NCBI GenBank assembly: GCA_012520595.1
Contig: JAAYNZ010000115.1
Span: 1 to 34,991 of the forward strand
DNA from: Candidatus Epulonipiscium sp.
GTDB taxonomy: Bacteria > Bacillota > Clostridia > Lachnospirales > JAAYNZ01
Length of the DNA stretch: 34,991 nt
Reading direction: 5' to 3'
Part shown: positions 1 to 8,057 of the stretch, piece after piece
Position numbering within the stretch: position 1 is the first letter of the stretch
Layout: the number at the start of each line of letters is the position of its first letter
The notes under the pieces: generated by a model
What the model was told of the DNA's origin: nothing
What the model saw: only the letters and a program-made list of their open reading frames with translations
Database searches by the model: none
Position numbers and translations under genes: made by a program

Positions 1-55
1 CTATCATGATTCCCTCATCCATTTAGTCTTTGTAAATATACCTTTTACTAACATT

Positions 56-83
56 ATTATATCCTTTTTATTTATTTTGTACA
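56..83 (-). promoter_or_regulatory. Candidate promoter for a gene running off the left edge
   Basis: On the minus strand there is a TGTACA hexamer (83-78), a 16-base spacer and a perfect TATAAT (61-56). About 50 bases further on, a GAGGG followed four bases later by an ATG (7-5) could start a minus-strand gene that leaves the window after two codons. The -35 match is poor and the gene itself cannot be seen, so this is tentative. Confidence 0.3.
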
Positions 84-149
84 CATTCTATAATCATATA
101 CTCTGCCGTACAAATCCACTTAAGTAGAAATATTTCTTATAAAAAACAA

Positions 150-178
150 AGGCAGGAGCCATTACTGCCTCCTGCTTT
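150..178 (-). terminator. Second terminator downstream of the ZIP transporter
   Basis: Read on the minus strand, GCAGGAG (175-169) pairs with CTCCTGC (158-152) around a 10-base loop and is followed by TTTGTTTTTT. It lies just beyond another terminator for the same gene, so the two act in tandem. Confidence 0.7.
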
Positions 179-185
179 ATATAAA

Positions 186-224
186 AATTCTGATCCCTTA
201 ACATGAAGGGACAGGATCAGAATT
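186..224 (-). terminator. Terminator of the ZIP transporter gene
   Basis: AATTCTGATCC (186-196) and GGATCAGAATT (214-224) form an 11-bp perfect stem. An alternative inner CCCTT/AAGGG pairing is also possible. On the minus strand the stem is followed by a TTTTTATAT tract. It lies about 70 bases past the ZIP stop codon. Confidence 0.8.
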
Positions 225-293
225 GTTAATAACCTTTATCTATCCTCTCTTACTTTATGATATGCAAAACAGAAAAAAATGATACAAACTCAT

Positions 294-1115
294 CTACGTA
301 AGCAATAAACTAATCGCCATTACAACCATACCTGCAATCACACCATAAATGGATAAATGATGTTCTCCATATTCTCTAGCAGCAGGAAGCAACTCATCTA
401 AAGAAATAAAAACCATAATCCCTGCTACAGAAGCAAATAAAATACCAAAAACCATGTCATTAAAAAAAGGTGCTAATATTAAGGCCCCTATCAAAGCTCC
501 TAAAGGTTCTGATAATCCTGATAAAAAAGAGTACATAAAAGCCTTTTTGCGATCTCCCGTAGCATAATAAATAGGAATAGAAACAGCAATTCCCTCTGGA
601 ATATTATGAATAGCAATAGCAATTGTAATAGCTACACCTAAAGTCGGATCTTTCAACGCAGCTGTAAAAGTAGCTAAACCTTCTGGAAAGTTATGGATAG
701 CAATGGCTAAAGCTGTAAACATTCCCATTCGAAGCAAATGACTATCTTGATTTTTTTGTCCTTGATTTCCTATCTCCTCCAATTCCTCTATTTTTTCCAC
801 CTTCTGCACTTCATGAGGATTGTCCCCCGATGGAATAAATCGATCAATAAGGCCAATCAATAACATACCACTAAAAAAACTAATAACAGTTATCCAAGAA
901 CCTTTCGAAAATCCTAATGCTTCTGTTAAAGCATCTTGCGCTTTGGAAAAAATCTCAATCATAGATACATAAATCATTACTCCAGCAGAAAATCCAAGAG
1001 CAAGAGAAAGGAACTTTGTATTTGTTTTTTTTGTAAAAAAAGCCATGACGCTTCCAATCCCTGTTGAGATTCCTGCAATCACAGTTAAACCAAATGCAAA
1101 CCAAAAATTCTCCAT
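294..1115 (-). CDS. zupT: ZIP family divalent metal transporter (ZupT-like)
   Basis: Membrane protein of about 273 residues that should import zinc or another divalent cation into the cytoplasm. The two ZIP metal-site helices are visible as HNFPEGLATF and HNIPEGIAVSI in the middle of the protein, followed by GLSEPLGALIG. A short charged cytosolic loop (around residues 95-125) precedes them. Length and motifs fit ZupT of the ZIP family. The track start is a TTG directly against the AGGAGG; I chose the ATG nine bases after AGGAGG. It is a single gene, divergent from the MATE gene, with two terminators behind it. The cation cannot be told from sequence alone. Confidence 0.88.
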   Translation of the reverse strand: MENFWFAFGLTVIAGISTGIGSVMAFFTKKTNTKFLSLALGFSAGVMIYVSMIEIFSKAQDALTEALGFSKGSWITVISFFSGMLLIGLIDRFIPSGDNPHEVQKVEKIEELEEIGNQGQKNQDSHLLRMGMFTALAIAIHNFPEGLATFTAALKDPTLGVAITIAIAIHNIPEGIAVSIPIYYATGDRKKAFMYSFLSGLSEPLGALIGALILAPFFNDMVFGILFASVAGIMVFISLDELLPAAREYGEHHLSIYGVIAGMVVMAISLLLT

Positions 1116-1145
1116 ATTGTTCAACCTCCTATGTTTAAAAAAGAT

Positions 1146-1174
1146 TTGGATTTATTCTGTTTTTCTTGTATAAT
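1146..1174 (+). promoter_or_regulatory. Promoter of the MATE gene
   Basis: TTGGAT (1146-1151), a 17-base spacer and a perfect TATAAT (1169-1174). It gives a leader of roughly 65 bases before the MATE start codon. Confidence 0.65.
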
Positions 1175-1246
1175 AAGATATTACAATCAAAAGCCGATTG
1201 AACTTCTTCCATTGGAGGAAACCAAAAAAAGAAAGTGAGGAATAGT

Positions 1247-2608
1247 ATGGATCGACAAGAACAATTAAAAAACGAAAAAATAAGTAAGTTGCTTTTTAAA
1301 TTTTCTCTTCCTGCCATTATAGGGATGCTAGTAAATGCTCTTTATAATATCGTAGATCGAATTTTTATTGGACGAGGAGTTGATCCTTTAGCTCTTACAG
1401 GAATCGGGGTAGCCTTTCCCTTTATGACAATTTTAATGGCCTTTAGCATGCTAGTAGGAATTGGATCGACTTCTTTAATCTCCATCCGACTTGGAGAAGA
1501 TAAACAAGAAGAAGCAAATCATATTTTAGGACATGCGTTTATTTTACTTATTGTTGTAACCGTTATTGTAACTACCTTAGCCCTCATTTTTTGTGATCCC
1601 CTTCTTCAACTTTTTGGAGCTAGTGAGGAAACTTTTGTCTATGCCAAGGATTATATCACTATCATTTTATGGGGTGCTTTAGGAAATACCTTAGGTTTTG
1701 GGTTAAATAATATTATTCGTGCTGAAGGAAACCCTAAAGCAGCTATGTTAACCATGTTATTAGGTGCTGTCTTAAATACCATCTTAGATCCTATCTTTAT
1801 CTATGTATTTAAAATGGGAATCAAAGGAGCTGCTTATGCTACTATTATTTCTCAATTGGCAAATACTATTTATGTGTTATGGTATTTTACTAGTTCCCGC
1901 AGCCTACTTAAATTAAAAGCACAGTATATGAAATTATCCAAAAAAATTGTTCTCAATATTTTTTCCATTGGAATGGCTCCCTTTGCTGTTCAATTAGCAG
2001 CTAGTGTTGTTAACACCCTTTTTAATCGTTCTTTAAAAATCTATGGTGGTGACTTAGCTATTGGAGCTATGGGAGTCATTATGAGTGTTTCTATGATTTT
2101 TTTAATGCCCATCTTTGGAATTAATCAAGGAGTGCAACCCATTATTGGCTTTAATTATGGAGCCAAGCAGTATGATCGTGTAAAGCATGCATTAAAACTA
2201 GCCATTATTGCTGCTACCGCTTTTTCTACCCTTGGTTTTTTGGTAGTTCAATTTTTCCCTCAAGTCATTTTAAGAATTTTTACATCGAATGAAGATTTTA
2301 TTGTTATCGGTATTTCAGGCATTCGTATTTTTGAAAGCATGCTTCCAGTTGTTGGTTTTCAAATTATTAGTTCCAATTATTTTCAAGCCATTGGAAGAGC
2401 CAAAACTGCTATACTATTAAGTCTCTCTCGACAAGTTTTTGTTTTAATTCCTATGATTTTAATTTTACCCATCTTTTTTCAATTACCAGGTGTTTGGCTT
2501 GCCACTCCTGTATCTGATGTTATTGCAGCCATCCTTACTGGATACGTTCTTATTCTAAACCTAAAGCATTTAGATGATACTGCAAAAATCCAAACCATTC
2601 TAGAGTAA
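1247..2608 (+). CDS. MATE family multidrug efflux transporter
   Basis: Polytopic inner-membrane protein of 453 residues, predicted to export drugs or metabolites using a Na+ or H+ gradient. The N-terminal stretch LPAIIGMLVNALYNIVDRIFIG and the following GIGVAFPF are typical of the MepA/NorM-like MATE branch, and about twelve hydrophobic segments fill the length expected for the family. The track start is a GTG that forms part of the ribosome site; I take the ATG six bases after GTGAGG. It has its own promoter and a terminator that overlaps its stop codon. Substrate unknown. Confidence 0.9.
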   Translation: MDRQEQLKNEKISKLLFKFSLPAIIGMLVNALYNIVDRIFIGRGVDPLALTGIGVAFPFMTILMAFSMLVGIGSTSLISIRLGEDKQEEANHILGHAFILLIVVTVIVTTLALIFCDPLLQLFGASEETFVYAKDYITIILWGALGNTLGFGLNNIIRAEGNPKAAMLTMLLGAVLNTILDPIFIYVFKMGIKGAAYATIISQLANTIYVLWYFTSSRSLLKLKAQYMKLSKKIVLNIFSIGMAPFAVQLAASVVNTLFNRSLKIYGGDLAIGAMGVIMSVSMIFLMPIFGINQGVQPIIGFNYGAKQYDRVKHALKLAIIAATAFSTLGFLVVQFFPQVILRIFTSNEDFIVIGISGIRIFESMLPVVGFQIISSNYFQAIGRAKTAILLSLSRQVFVLIPMILILPIFFQLPGVWLATPVSDVIAAILTGYVLILNLKHLDDTAKIQTILE

Positions 2609-2629
2609 AAGATTACTCTAGAATGGTTT
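2592..2629. terminator. Bidirectional terminator overlapping the MATE stop codon
   Basis: A 17-bp perfect inverted repeat (2592-2608 and 2613-2629) with loop AAGA. The left arm includes the last codons and stop of the MATE gene. T-rich sequence follows on both strands, and it lies between the convergent MATE and nucleoside phosphorylase genes. Confidence 0.85.
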
Positions 2630-2641
2630 ATATTTATTAAA

Positions 2642-3949
2642 TCATTCTGTAATAACGTCATAAATATACGATTTTTGAGAAGGTTTACCTGAGCCGATAC
2701 AAATCGCTTCATCAAAAATAAATAAAGCCTCTTTTAATTGATCTTTTTTGTTAACGTGAAACTCGGCTATAAGCTCTCCTGCCATTACATAGTCTCCTAC
2801 TCTTTTCTTCATAACAATCCCAACTGCAGGATCAACCTCCGACTTCATGGTCCTTCTACCTGCTCCTAATAACATGGAGCTCCTTCCAATTTCTTGTGCT
2901 TTCATGGATTGAATATAACCTGTATCTTTTGCAAATACAGGAATAACATCTTTAGCTTGAGGTAATAAGGACAAGTCTTCCACTACTTTATCATTGCCGC
3001 CTTGGGCATAAATAAGCTCCGCCAATTTTTGCAATCCCTTCCTATTACTAATGTTTTGGGCAAGCTGTGCTTTACCTTCCTCTATATTATTTACATATCC
3101 ACCTACATATAACATGTAACTTCCCAAAACTAAAGATACTTCTTTTATGGGCCCCTCTACTTTTCCACAAAGAACTTGAATAGCCTCTTCTACTTCCAAT
3201 GCATTTCCAATAGCCATACCAAGGGGTTCATTCATATCTGTTACCAGTGCAACCGTCTTTCGTCCAACCCGATTCCCTATATTCACCATCTCTTTGGCTA
3301 GTTGAATGGCCTTATCTGTCGTTTCCATAAAAGCTCCGCTACCTACTTTAACATCTAATACAATTCCTTCTGCCCCTGCTGCAATTTTTTTACTCATAAT
3401 ACTGCTAGCAATCAATGACAATTGCTCTACTGTTCCTGTTACATCTCGTAAAGCATATAGTTTCTTATCAGCTGGAACCATATTTTCTGTTTGTCCAATA
3501 AGGGCTAGTCCCATTTTTTGCACATTTTCAACGGCCTTGTTTATCGATAAAAAAGGATTAAAACCAGGTATGGATTGAAGTTTATCAACGGTTCCACCTG
3601 TAAAGCCTAGTCCCCTTCCTGACATCTTCATAATAGGAACTCCACAAGAAGCTACCAATGGCGCCAAAATAAGAGTCGTGGTATCTCCTACTCCTCCCGT
3701 ACTATGTTTATCCACCTTCACACCTGGAATCATGTCCAAATTCATCCGGTGTCCTGACTCTACCATAGCTATTGTCAAATTAGCCGTTTCTTCTTGATCC
3801 AGGCCTCGAAAATAAATAGCCATTAATAAGGCAGATACTTGATAATCTGGAATATCTCCCTTGGTATACCCTTTGACAAAATATTCAATCTCCTGCTTAG
3901 ACAAATGTTTCCCTTGGCGCTTTTTAATAATCAGATCCACCATGTTCAT
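2642..3949 (-). CDS. pdp: Pyrimidine-nucleoside phosphorylase
   Basis: Cytosolic salvage enzyme that splits thymidine, deoxyuridine or uridine with phosphate to give the base and (deoxy)ribose-1-phosphate. The phosphate loop KHSTGGVGD (residues 81-89), the family signature MSGRGLGFTGGT (109-120) and ALRDVTGTV followed by SSIMSKK are visible. Residues equivalent to the E. coli thymidine phosphorylase active site (Lys81, His82, Ser83, Arg168, Ser183, Lys187) are all present. At 435 residues it has the normal length. The start is the ATG after AGGAGGG; the track start 17 codons upstream has no ribosome site. It follows lapA by 40 bases on the same strand, probably in one transcript. Confidence 0.93.
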   Translation of the reverse strand: MNMVDLIIKKRQGKHLSKQEIEYFVKGYTKGDIPDYQVSALLMAIYFRGLDQEETANLTIAMVESGHRMNLDMIPGVKVDKHSTGGVGDTTTLILAPLVASCGVPIMKMSGRGLGFTGGTVDKLQSIPGFNPFLSINKAVENVQKMGLALIGQTENMVPADKKLYALRDVTGTVEQLSLIASSIMSKKIAAGAEGIVLDVKVGSGAFMETTDKAIQLAKEMVNIGNRVGRKTVALVTDMNEPLGMAIGNALEVEEAIQVLCGKVEGPIKEVSLVLGSYMLYVGGYVNNIEEGKAQLAQNISNRKGLQKLAELIYAQGGNDKVVEDLSLLPQAKDVIPVFAKDTGYIQSMKAQEIGRSSMLLGAGRRTMKSEVDPAVGIVMKKRVGDYVMAGELIAEFHVNKKDQLKEALFIFDEAICIGSGKPSQKSYIYDVITE

Positions 3950-3989
3950 AATGATCCCTCCTATAATGGTTTTTGTAAAAGTTACATAT

Positions 3990-4361
3990 TCATTTTTCAT
4001 TTACGCCTTTTACCAAGTTAGGATCTCCTGCTTGATCACTTTCTATCTCTAATTCTTTAAAATCTTCTTCACAAAATGTTGTTAATTGATCAACCTGATG
4101 TCGTAACAATTGATTTTCTTCCTCCAATTGGGTTATCGTCTTTACAGCTGTCTTCATTTTAAAGGTTGATTTGATTTGTTTTACCATTCCTAATAATAGA
4201 ACAATACTTCCTCCTAATATAGCAGAAAATAAAATCACCAAAGCCTGCGAAATCCTATATTCAGCAAAAAACACATTAATCTCAACAGGATTGGCATTTT
4301 GAATTGCAAAAAAAGCCACTAAAATAGCAAAGAATAATGATATAATAAAGCGAATAGCCAT
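3990..4361 (-). CDS. LapA domain small membrane protein
   Basis: Small membrane protein of 123 residues with the LapA (DUF1049) layout: a first hydrophobic segment (about 4-20), the conserved FAIQNANPVEINVFF stretch, a second membrane segment (about 39-60) and a cytosolic tail. The tail contains a short coiled-coil-like run, TITQLEEENQLLRHQVDQL. In Gram-negatives LapA assists lipopolysaccharide assembly, which cannot be its job in a monoderm; its role here is unknown. An AGGGAGGG precedes the ATG. It appears to lead a two-gene unit with the nucleoside phosphorylase. Confidence 0.8.
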   Translation of the reverse strand: MAIRFIISLFFAILVAFFAIQNANPVEINVFFAEYRISQALVILFSAILGGSIVLLLGMVKQIKSTFKMKTAVKTITQLEEENQLLRHQVDQLTTFCEEDFKELEIESDQAGDPNLVKGVNEK

Positions 4362-4392
4362 TCTTCACCCTCCCTAATCCTCTTATTCTTTT

Positions 4393-4422
4393 ACGATACA
4401 GGTAACCAATGCTTTTTGTCAA
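4393..4422 (-). promoter_or_regulatory. Promoter of lapA-pdp
   Basis: Perfect TTGACA (4422-4417), an 18-base spacer and TATCGT (4398-4393) on the minus strand, about 30 bases upstream of the LapA start. The -35 is strong and the -10 moderate. Confidence 0.5.
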
Positions 4423-4459
4423 GTCTTTTTCTTTTTACATATACTTGTATACATATAAA

Positions 4460-4491
4460 AAACCATCTTTGTAAAATTACAAAAATGGTTT
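4460..4491 (-). terminator. Terminator at the end of the LemA/TPM operon
   Basis: A 15-base inverted repeat with one mismatch (4460-4474 and 4477-4491) and a very short loop. On the minus strand it is followed by a TTTTTTATAT tract. It begins 12 bases past the TPM stop codon. Confidence 0.8.
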
Positions 4492-4502
4492 AATTTGATC
4501 AT

Positions 4503-5255
4503 CTAGCCCCGACGACTAGCACCTCCACCACCTGAACGGCCTCCTCCACCTGAAGAGCCTCCTCCGCGGCCACCACCACTGCCTAAAATTCTTAAAATCA
4601 AATAAGTAAAATAACCACCAAAAAAGATAAAATCTAAAATAAATAAAATAACAATAAGAATAGCTATTAGTAAAACAGCCAAAGGATGTCTTGCTATAAA
4701 ACTTTCTAGCCCTGACTCTTTCTGAATGATTGCATAATTTTCATCTGTTATTTTTCTAATAATATCCGTATACGTATTAAAAACTGCCTTTTCTATTCCC
4801 TCTTCTGAACGAACTTTAAAAAAATTTTGTAATAGGAAATCACTTTCTAAGTCTGTTAATTCTCCTTCATGTCCATACCCTACTTCAATTCTAGCTGCCA
4901 TTTCTTGTTCCCCTTGCGCCACTAAAAACAAAATACCTTTATCATTTTTACCAATCTTCCATTTATTAAATAATTCATTGGAATATTCTTCAAAAGACGC
5001 TGGAATTTCTGGCAATGATACAAAAACAACTTGAGTCTCTCCAGTATATTCATACGTATCTTTTCCTAAATAATTGATTTGATCAATGGTCGTTGAAGAT
5101 AATAAATCTGCAAAATCATTAGCATAAAACTCAAAAGTAGGCTGGGGAATCTTGTAGGATTGGCCAAAAACCAAGGTAGGTAGTAAAAAAATACAACAAA
5201 ATAAAAAACTAACAAATTTACATACTCTTTTTTTTGGAAAACACCCTTTTTCCAT
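4503..5255 (-). CDS. TPM domain protein (YgcG family)
   Basis: Secreted or membrane-anchored protein of 250 residues. It has an N-terminal signal or anchor segment (FVSFLFCCIFLLPTLVFG, about 14-31), a TPM_phosphatase domain (about 42-165, with ANDFADLL, GKNDKGILFLVA and RIEVGYGHEG), a transmembrane helix (about 190-215) and a glycine/serine-rich tail ending GGGASRRG. This order is typical of YgcG-type proteins. TPM domains occur in the photosystem II repair protein TLP18.3; the bacterial function is unsettled. The ribosome site AGGAGTG sits over the stop of the preceding lemA. Pairing of LemA and TPM genes is a common arrangement and points to a joint envelope role. Confidence 0.85.
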   Translation of the reverse strand: MEKGCFPKKRVCKFVSFLFCCIFLLPTLVFGQSYKIPQPTFEFYANDFADLLSSTTIDQINYLGKDTYEYTGETQVVFVSLPEIPASFEEYSNELFNKWKIGKNDKGILFLVAQGEQEMAARIEVGYGHEGELTDLESDFLLQNFFKVRSEEGIEKAVFNTYTDIIRKITDENYAIIQKESGLESFIARHPLAVLLIAILIVILFILDFIFFGGYFTYLILRILGSGGGRGGGSSGGGGRSGGGGASRRG

Positions 5256-5267
5256 TTGAATTCACTC

Positions 5268-5846
5268 CTAATCAAAGGAAACTTCAGGAGCTTTTTCAGA
5301 CCCAGGATCTGCTTGGATATAAGGAAACTCATCTGTAAATCCTAGCATACCAGCAATCATATTCGTAGGAAATACTTTAATTTTTCTTTTATAACTACGA
5401 GCTGCGTCATTATAATTTTTTCTTGCTACTGCTATTCTGTTTTCTGTTCCTTCCAATTGTACTCGTAACTGCTCAAAAGCTTCATTTTGTTTCAGTTCTG
5501 GATAATTTTCTACAACTGCCAATAGTCTAGAAAGTCCAGAAGATACTTCTTGGTTTGCTGCAATGACTTCTTCTCTCGTCGTAGCACCTGATAATTTAGA
5601 CCGAGCATCAGCTAAAGCTGTAAAAATTTCCTGCTCTCGATTCGCTTGTTCTTTTACAGTAGCTACAATATTAGGAATCAAATCAGCTCTTCGTTGATAT
5701 TGGATTTCAATATCACTCCAGCTTGCTTCTACCGCTTCTCTTTGATCTACTAATCCTCTTTGGGTCGTGATTACAAAAAAAGCAAGTACAACAATAATTG
5801 CTAAAAAAGCAAATATAAATTTATTGCTATTGCTGTTTTTATTCAT
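5268..5846 (-). CDS. lemA: LemA family protein
   Basis: Single-pass membrane protein of 192 residues: an N-terminal anchor (about 9-29) and then a helical LemA domain outside. Family hallmarks are WSDIEIQYQRRADLIPN, YPELKQNEAF and QLEGTENRIAVARKNYN. Function in the family is not firmly known; it is often found with TPM/YgcG proteins, as here. I start it at the ATG after GAAAGGTGA; the track start nine codons upstream lies inside the end of the AI-2E gene. The chosen start overlaps that gene by 8 bases, which implies translational coupling. Confidence 0.88.
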   Translation of the reverse strand: MNKNSNSNKFIFAFLAIIVVLAFFVITTQRGLVDQREAVEASWSDIEIQYQRRADLIPNIVATVKEQANREQEIFTALADARSKLSGATTREEVIAANQEVSSGLSRLLAVVENYPELKQNEAFEQLRVQLEGTENRIAVARKNYNDAARSYKRKIKVFPTNMIAGMLGFTDEFPYIQADPGSEKAPEVSFD

Positions 5847-7005
5847 ATTCTTCACCTTTCCTTTCTTTTTCATGAAAAAACTGTGTTTTTTTCATGAAAC
5901 TCCATTGGATTTCATATTTTATGAAAGCAACTAAGGGTATTGCAACCAACATTCCTAGCAATCCAAACAAAGAACCTAAAATAAAAATGGACATAATTAC
6001 AGTAATAGGATGTAATTTTAATTTTTCTCCGACAACTTTAGGGGCAATAACATTGGCTTCTATTTGCTGTAAAATAGTAAGAACAATCAATACATATAAA
6101 GCTTTTATAGGTGTATCTCCCATCAAAGCAACCAAAACAGCTAAGACGGTAGCTATAATAGATCCTATCAAAGGAATCAAGTTAACAATTCCTGATAAAA
6201 TTCCTATTACAATAGCAAATTCAATTTCTATTATCGTTAAAGCCATACTAATAAAGATACTCATCATTAAAGCAATTAAAAGCTGCCCCCGAATATATCG
6301 AGATAAAATTAAATCGATTCCTTGCCATTTCTTTGTCATGCTTTTTATTGATTCTTTAGAGAGCACAAGAGTTAAATATTCCTTTCCTTGAGCTAGTATA
6401 CTATATTTATCCATTAAAAGATAAAAAGCTATGACAAAAGCCATCACTATAGTCAGAAGATAGCTGCCTATCTTCATTATAATGCCCATCATATCTGTCC
6501 CTATTTTTTGTATGACACTTTGAAACATAACCATTATTTTTTCTAATAAGAAATCTCCTTGTGATAAAATTCCAATATGTTTTAATAAACTTTCTGTATC
6601 AAACATCATGAGACTAAAGTTATTGATAAAATCTTCCATCATGGTCTCCATTGTCTTTTGTTGTCCTGCTTTCCTAATACTGTAGGAAATAAACCAACTA
6701 CTTAAAAGAATACCTATAATAAGAGATAAGTAAGTAAAAGCTGTAGCCCATCCACGGTGTTCCTCTTGGGAAGCAAATAGCTTTCTTTGATAAAAACTAA
6801 CAAATGGATCCAATAAATAAGCAATAACGATCCCTAGGAATAAAGGGGATAACATGCTGAAAAAAGTGGAAAATAGAACCATTAAAAATTGAAAAATAAC
6901 AGTGATATGTTGAATAGCAAAAAATAAAATATACAATGTAATAGCTGTTACAATCACTTGCAAAAAAATACGTGTTTCTCTTAAACTCCATTTCCACTTC
7001 TCCAT
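5839..7005 (-). CDS. AI-2E family transporter (YdiK/PerM-like)
   Basis: Polytopic membrane protein of 388 residues with the AI-2E transporter family layout: two or three N-terminal helices, a soluble middle region (about 95-180) and a C-terminal block including RGQLLIALMMSIFISMAL, GIVNLIPLIGSIIATVLAVL and PKVVGEKLKLHPITVI. Members export autoinducer-2 or act as Na+(Li+)/H+ antiporters; which applies here cannot be decided. Start choice is awkward: the track ATG has no ribosome site and the in-frame ATG directly after AGGAGG has no spacer, so I use the ATG 12 bases downstream. It sits between the thioredoxin-like gene and lemA. Confidence 0.85.
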   Translation of the reverse strand: MEKWKWSLRETRIFLQVIVTAITLYILFFAIQHITVIFQFLMVLFSTFFSMLSPLFLGIVIAYLLDPFVSFYQRKLFASQEEHRGWATAFTYLSLIIGILLSSWFISYSIRKAGQQKTMETMMEDFINNFSLMMFDTESLLKHIGILSQGDFLLEKIMVMFQSVIQKIGTDMMGIIMKIGSYLLTIVMAFVIAFYLLMDKYSILAQGKEYLTLVLSKESIKSMTKKWQGIDLILSRYIRGQLLIALMMSIFISMALTIIEIEFAIVIGILSGIVNLIPLIGSIIATVLAVLVALMGDTPIKALYVLIVLTILQQIEANVIAPKVVGEKLKLHPITVIMSIFILGSLFGLLGMLVAIPLVAFIKYEIQWSFMKKTQFFHEKERKGEEYE

Positions 7006-7041
7006 TAATTCATTCATCCTCCTAGAACCTTTCATACAATG

Positions 7042-7359
7042 TTATATATATTTCTGTATGTATTGTTCCACTTCTTCTAGGCGAATAAACCTTGATTGAC
7101 GAAAAATCTCTTTTTCCCCCCAAAATAATAGTAACGTCGGGGCACTAAAAACCATAAATTCCCCTTGAGCCCTTGGTATTTTTTCAATATCAATATGTGC
7201 TGCAAAAATCTGAGGATATAAGGAGGCCAATTGTTGTACTTTAGGTAGTAAAGCATGACAAACTGGACATGTTTTTGAAGTAAAATAAAATAAAGATACC
7301 TTGTTCTCTTGTACTTTTAACTCGTTTTCCAATTCTTCCCATATCCGTATAACTTCCAC
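7042..7359 (-). CDS. Thioredoxin-like protein
   Basis: Small protein of 105 residues with a thioredoxin fold. The redox motif is CPVC, within FYFTSKTCPVCHALLPKV, instead of the classical CGPC, and the cis-proline loop is SAPTLLLF. It should act as a cytosolic thiol-disulfide oxidoreductase; no signal peptide is seen. The track start lacks a ribosome site. I use a GTG six bases after AGGAGG, giving the N-terminus MEVIRIWEEL. It lies 36 bases before the AI-2E gene and about 70 after rnhA, with no terminator between, so it probably belongs to the same transcript. Confidence 0.82.
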   Translation of the reverse strand: MEVIRIWEELENELKVQENKVSLFYFTSKTCPVCHALLPKVQQLASLYPQIFAAHIDIEKIPRAQGEFMVFSAPTLLLFWGEKEIFRQSRFIRLEEVEQYIQKYI

Positions 7360-7431
7360 ACTCCCCCTCCTTTCTGTAGTCATTTATTTTCTCTATATTC
7401 TTGCCTGTTCTACTTACTACTACTTACGTTT

Positions 7432-7878
7432 TTATTGTGATTTTGTCTGTTGTAAAATAAACTGTCTCGCTAAAAAATCACATCTTTCATTCTCCACATT
7501 ATCTGCATGGCCTTTCACCCAAACAAAACGAACCGCATGAAAATCTAACAAGGGCAAAAGTCTTTCCCATAAATCAACATTTAAAGCTTTCTCTTTTTTA
7601 TTTCTCATCCAACTATTCTTTTTCCACTTAAACACCCAGCCTTTTTCAATTGCATCTACAACATATTTAGAATCACTATATAAAGTCACCTGACAAGGCT
7701 CTTTTAATGCTTCTAATGCTTTAATCACTGCTAATAATTCCATTCGATTATTGGTGGTTTCCACCTCGCCTCCAAATAATTCCTTTCTAAATTCATGATA
7801 TAAAAGAACAATGCCATATCCTCCCGGACCTGGATTCCCAGAACAAGCACCGTCTGTATATATTGTTACATGCTTCAT
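7432..7878 (-). CDS. rnhA: Ribonuclease HI
   Basis: Endonuclease of 148 residues that cuts the RNA strand of RNA-DNA hybrids (R-loops, replication primers). All four metal-binding carboxylates are present: Asp9 in [14 protein letters not shown], Glu47 in NNRMELLAV, Asp69 in [11 protein letters not shown] and Asp134 in ENERCDFLA, plus His124 in VKGHADN. The basic helix region ([14 protein letters not shown]) of E. coli-type RNase HI is also there. GAGGTG precedes the ATG. It is probably the first gene of the run ending in the TPM gene. Confidence 0.95.
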   Translation of the reverse strand: MKHVTIYTDGACSGNPGPGGYGIVLLYHEFRKELFGGEVETTNNRMELLAVIKALEALKEPCQVTLYSDSKYVVDAIEKGWVFKWKKNSWMRNKKEKALNVDLWERLLPLLDFHAVRFVWVKGHADNVENERCDFLARQFILQQTKSQ

Positions 7879-7903
7879 TTTTTCACCTCTTTTATTGTAT
7901 ACT

Positions 7904-7931
7904 ATAATACCCCTTTATTTCCCTGTTTCAA
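7904..7931 (-). promoter_or_regulatory. Candidate promoter of the rnhA operon
   Basis: TTGAAA (7931-7926), a 16-base spacer and TATTAT (7909-7904) on the minus strand, about 25 bases before the rnhA start codon. The intergenic region upstream (7932-8057) also carries a CATAGTT/AACTATG palindrome of unknown meaning. Confidence 0.5.
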
Positions 7932-8057
7932 TATTTATAACGATACACGCCCATAGTTAAAACTATGCCAATTGCTAAGCAAGTGCATATATTCAGCGAA
8001 TGCGTACTTTTGTCTCCCTATTACTTTCTGCTTTTTATTAAGAGCAAAGGTGTTGTA

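Noticed and set aside
3590-3630. His to Phe change in the nucleoside phosphorylase signature (GRGLGFTGGT instead of GRGLGHTGGT)
   Set aside because: This is not the catalytic histidine. The position equivalent to E. coli His85 lies in KHSTGG and is conserved as His82, and the other active-site residues are also present.
5894-6391. 165-aa plus-strand ORF antisense to the AI-2E gene
   Set aside because: It is a shadow of a well-supported gene, with no ribosome site and biased Ile/Lys/Thr composition.
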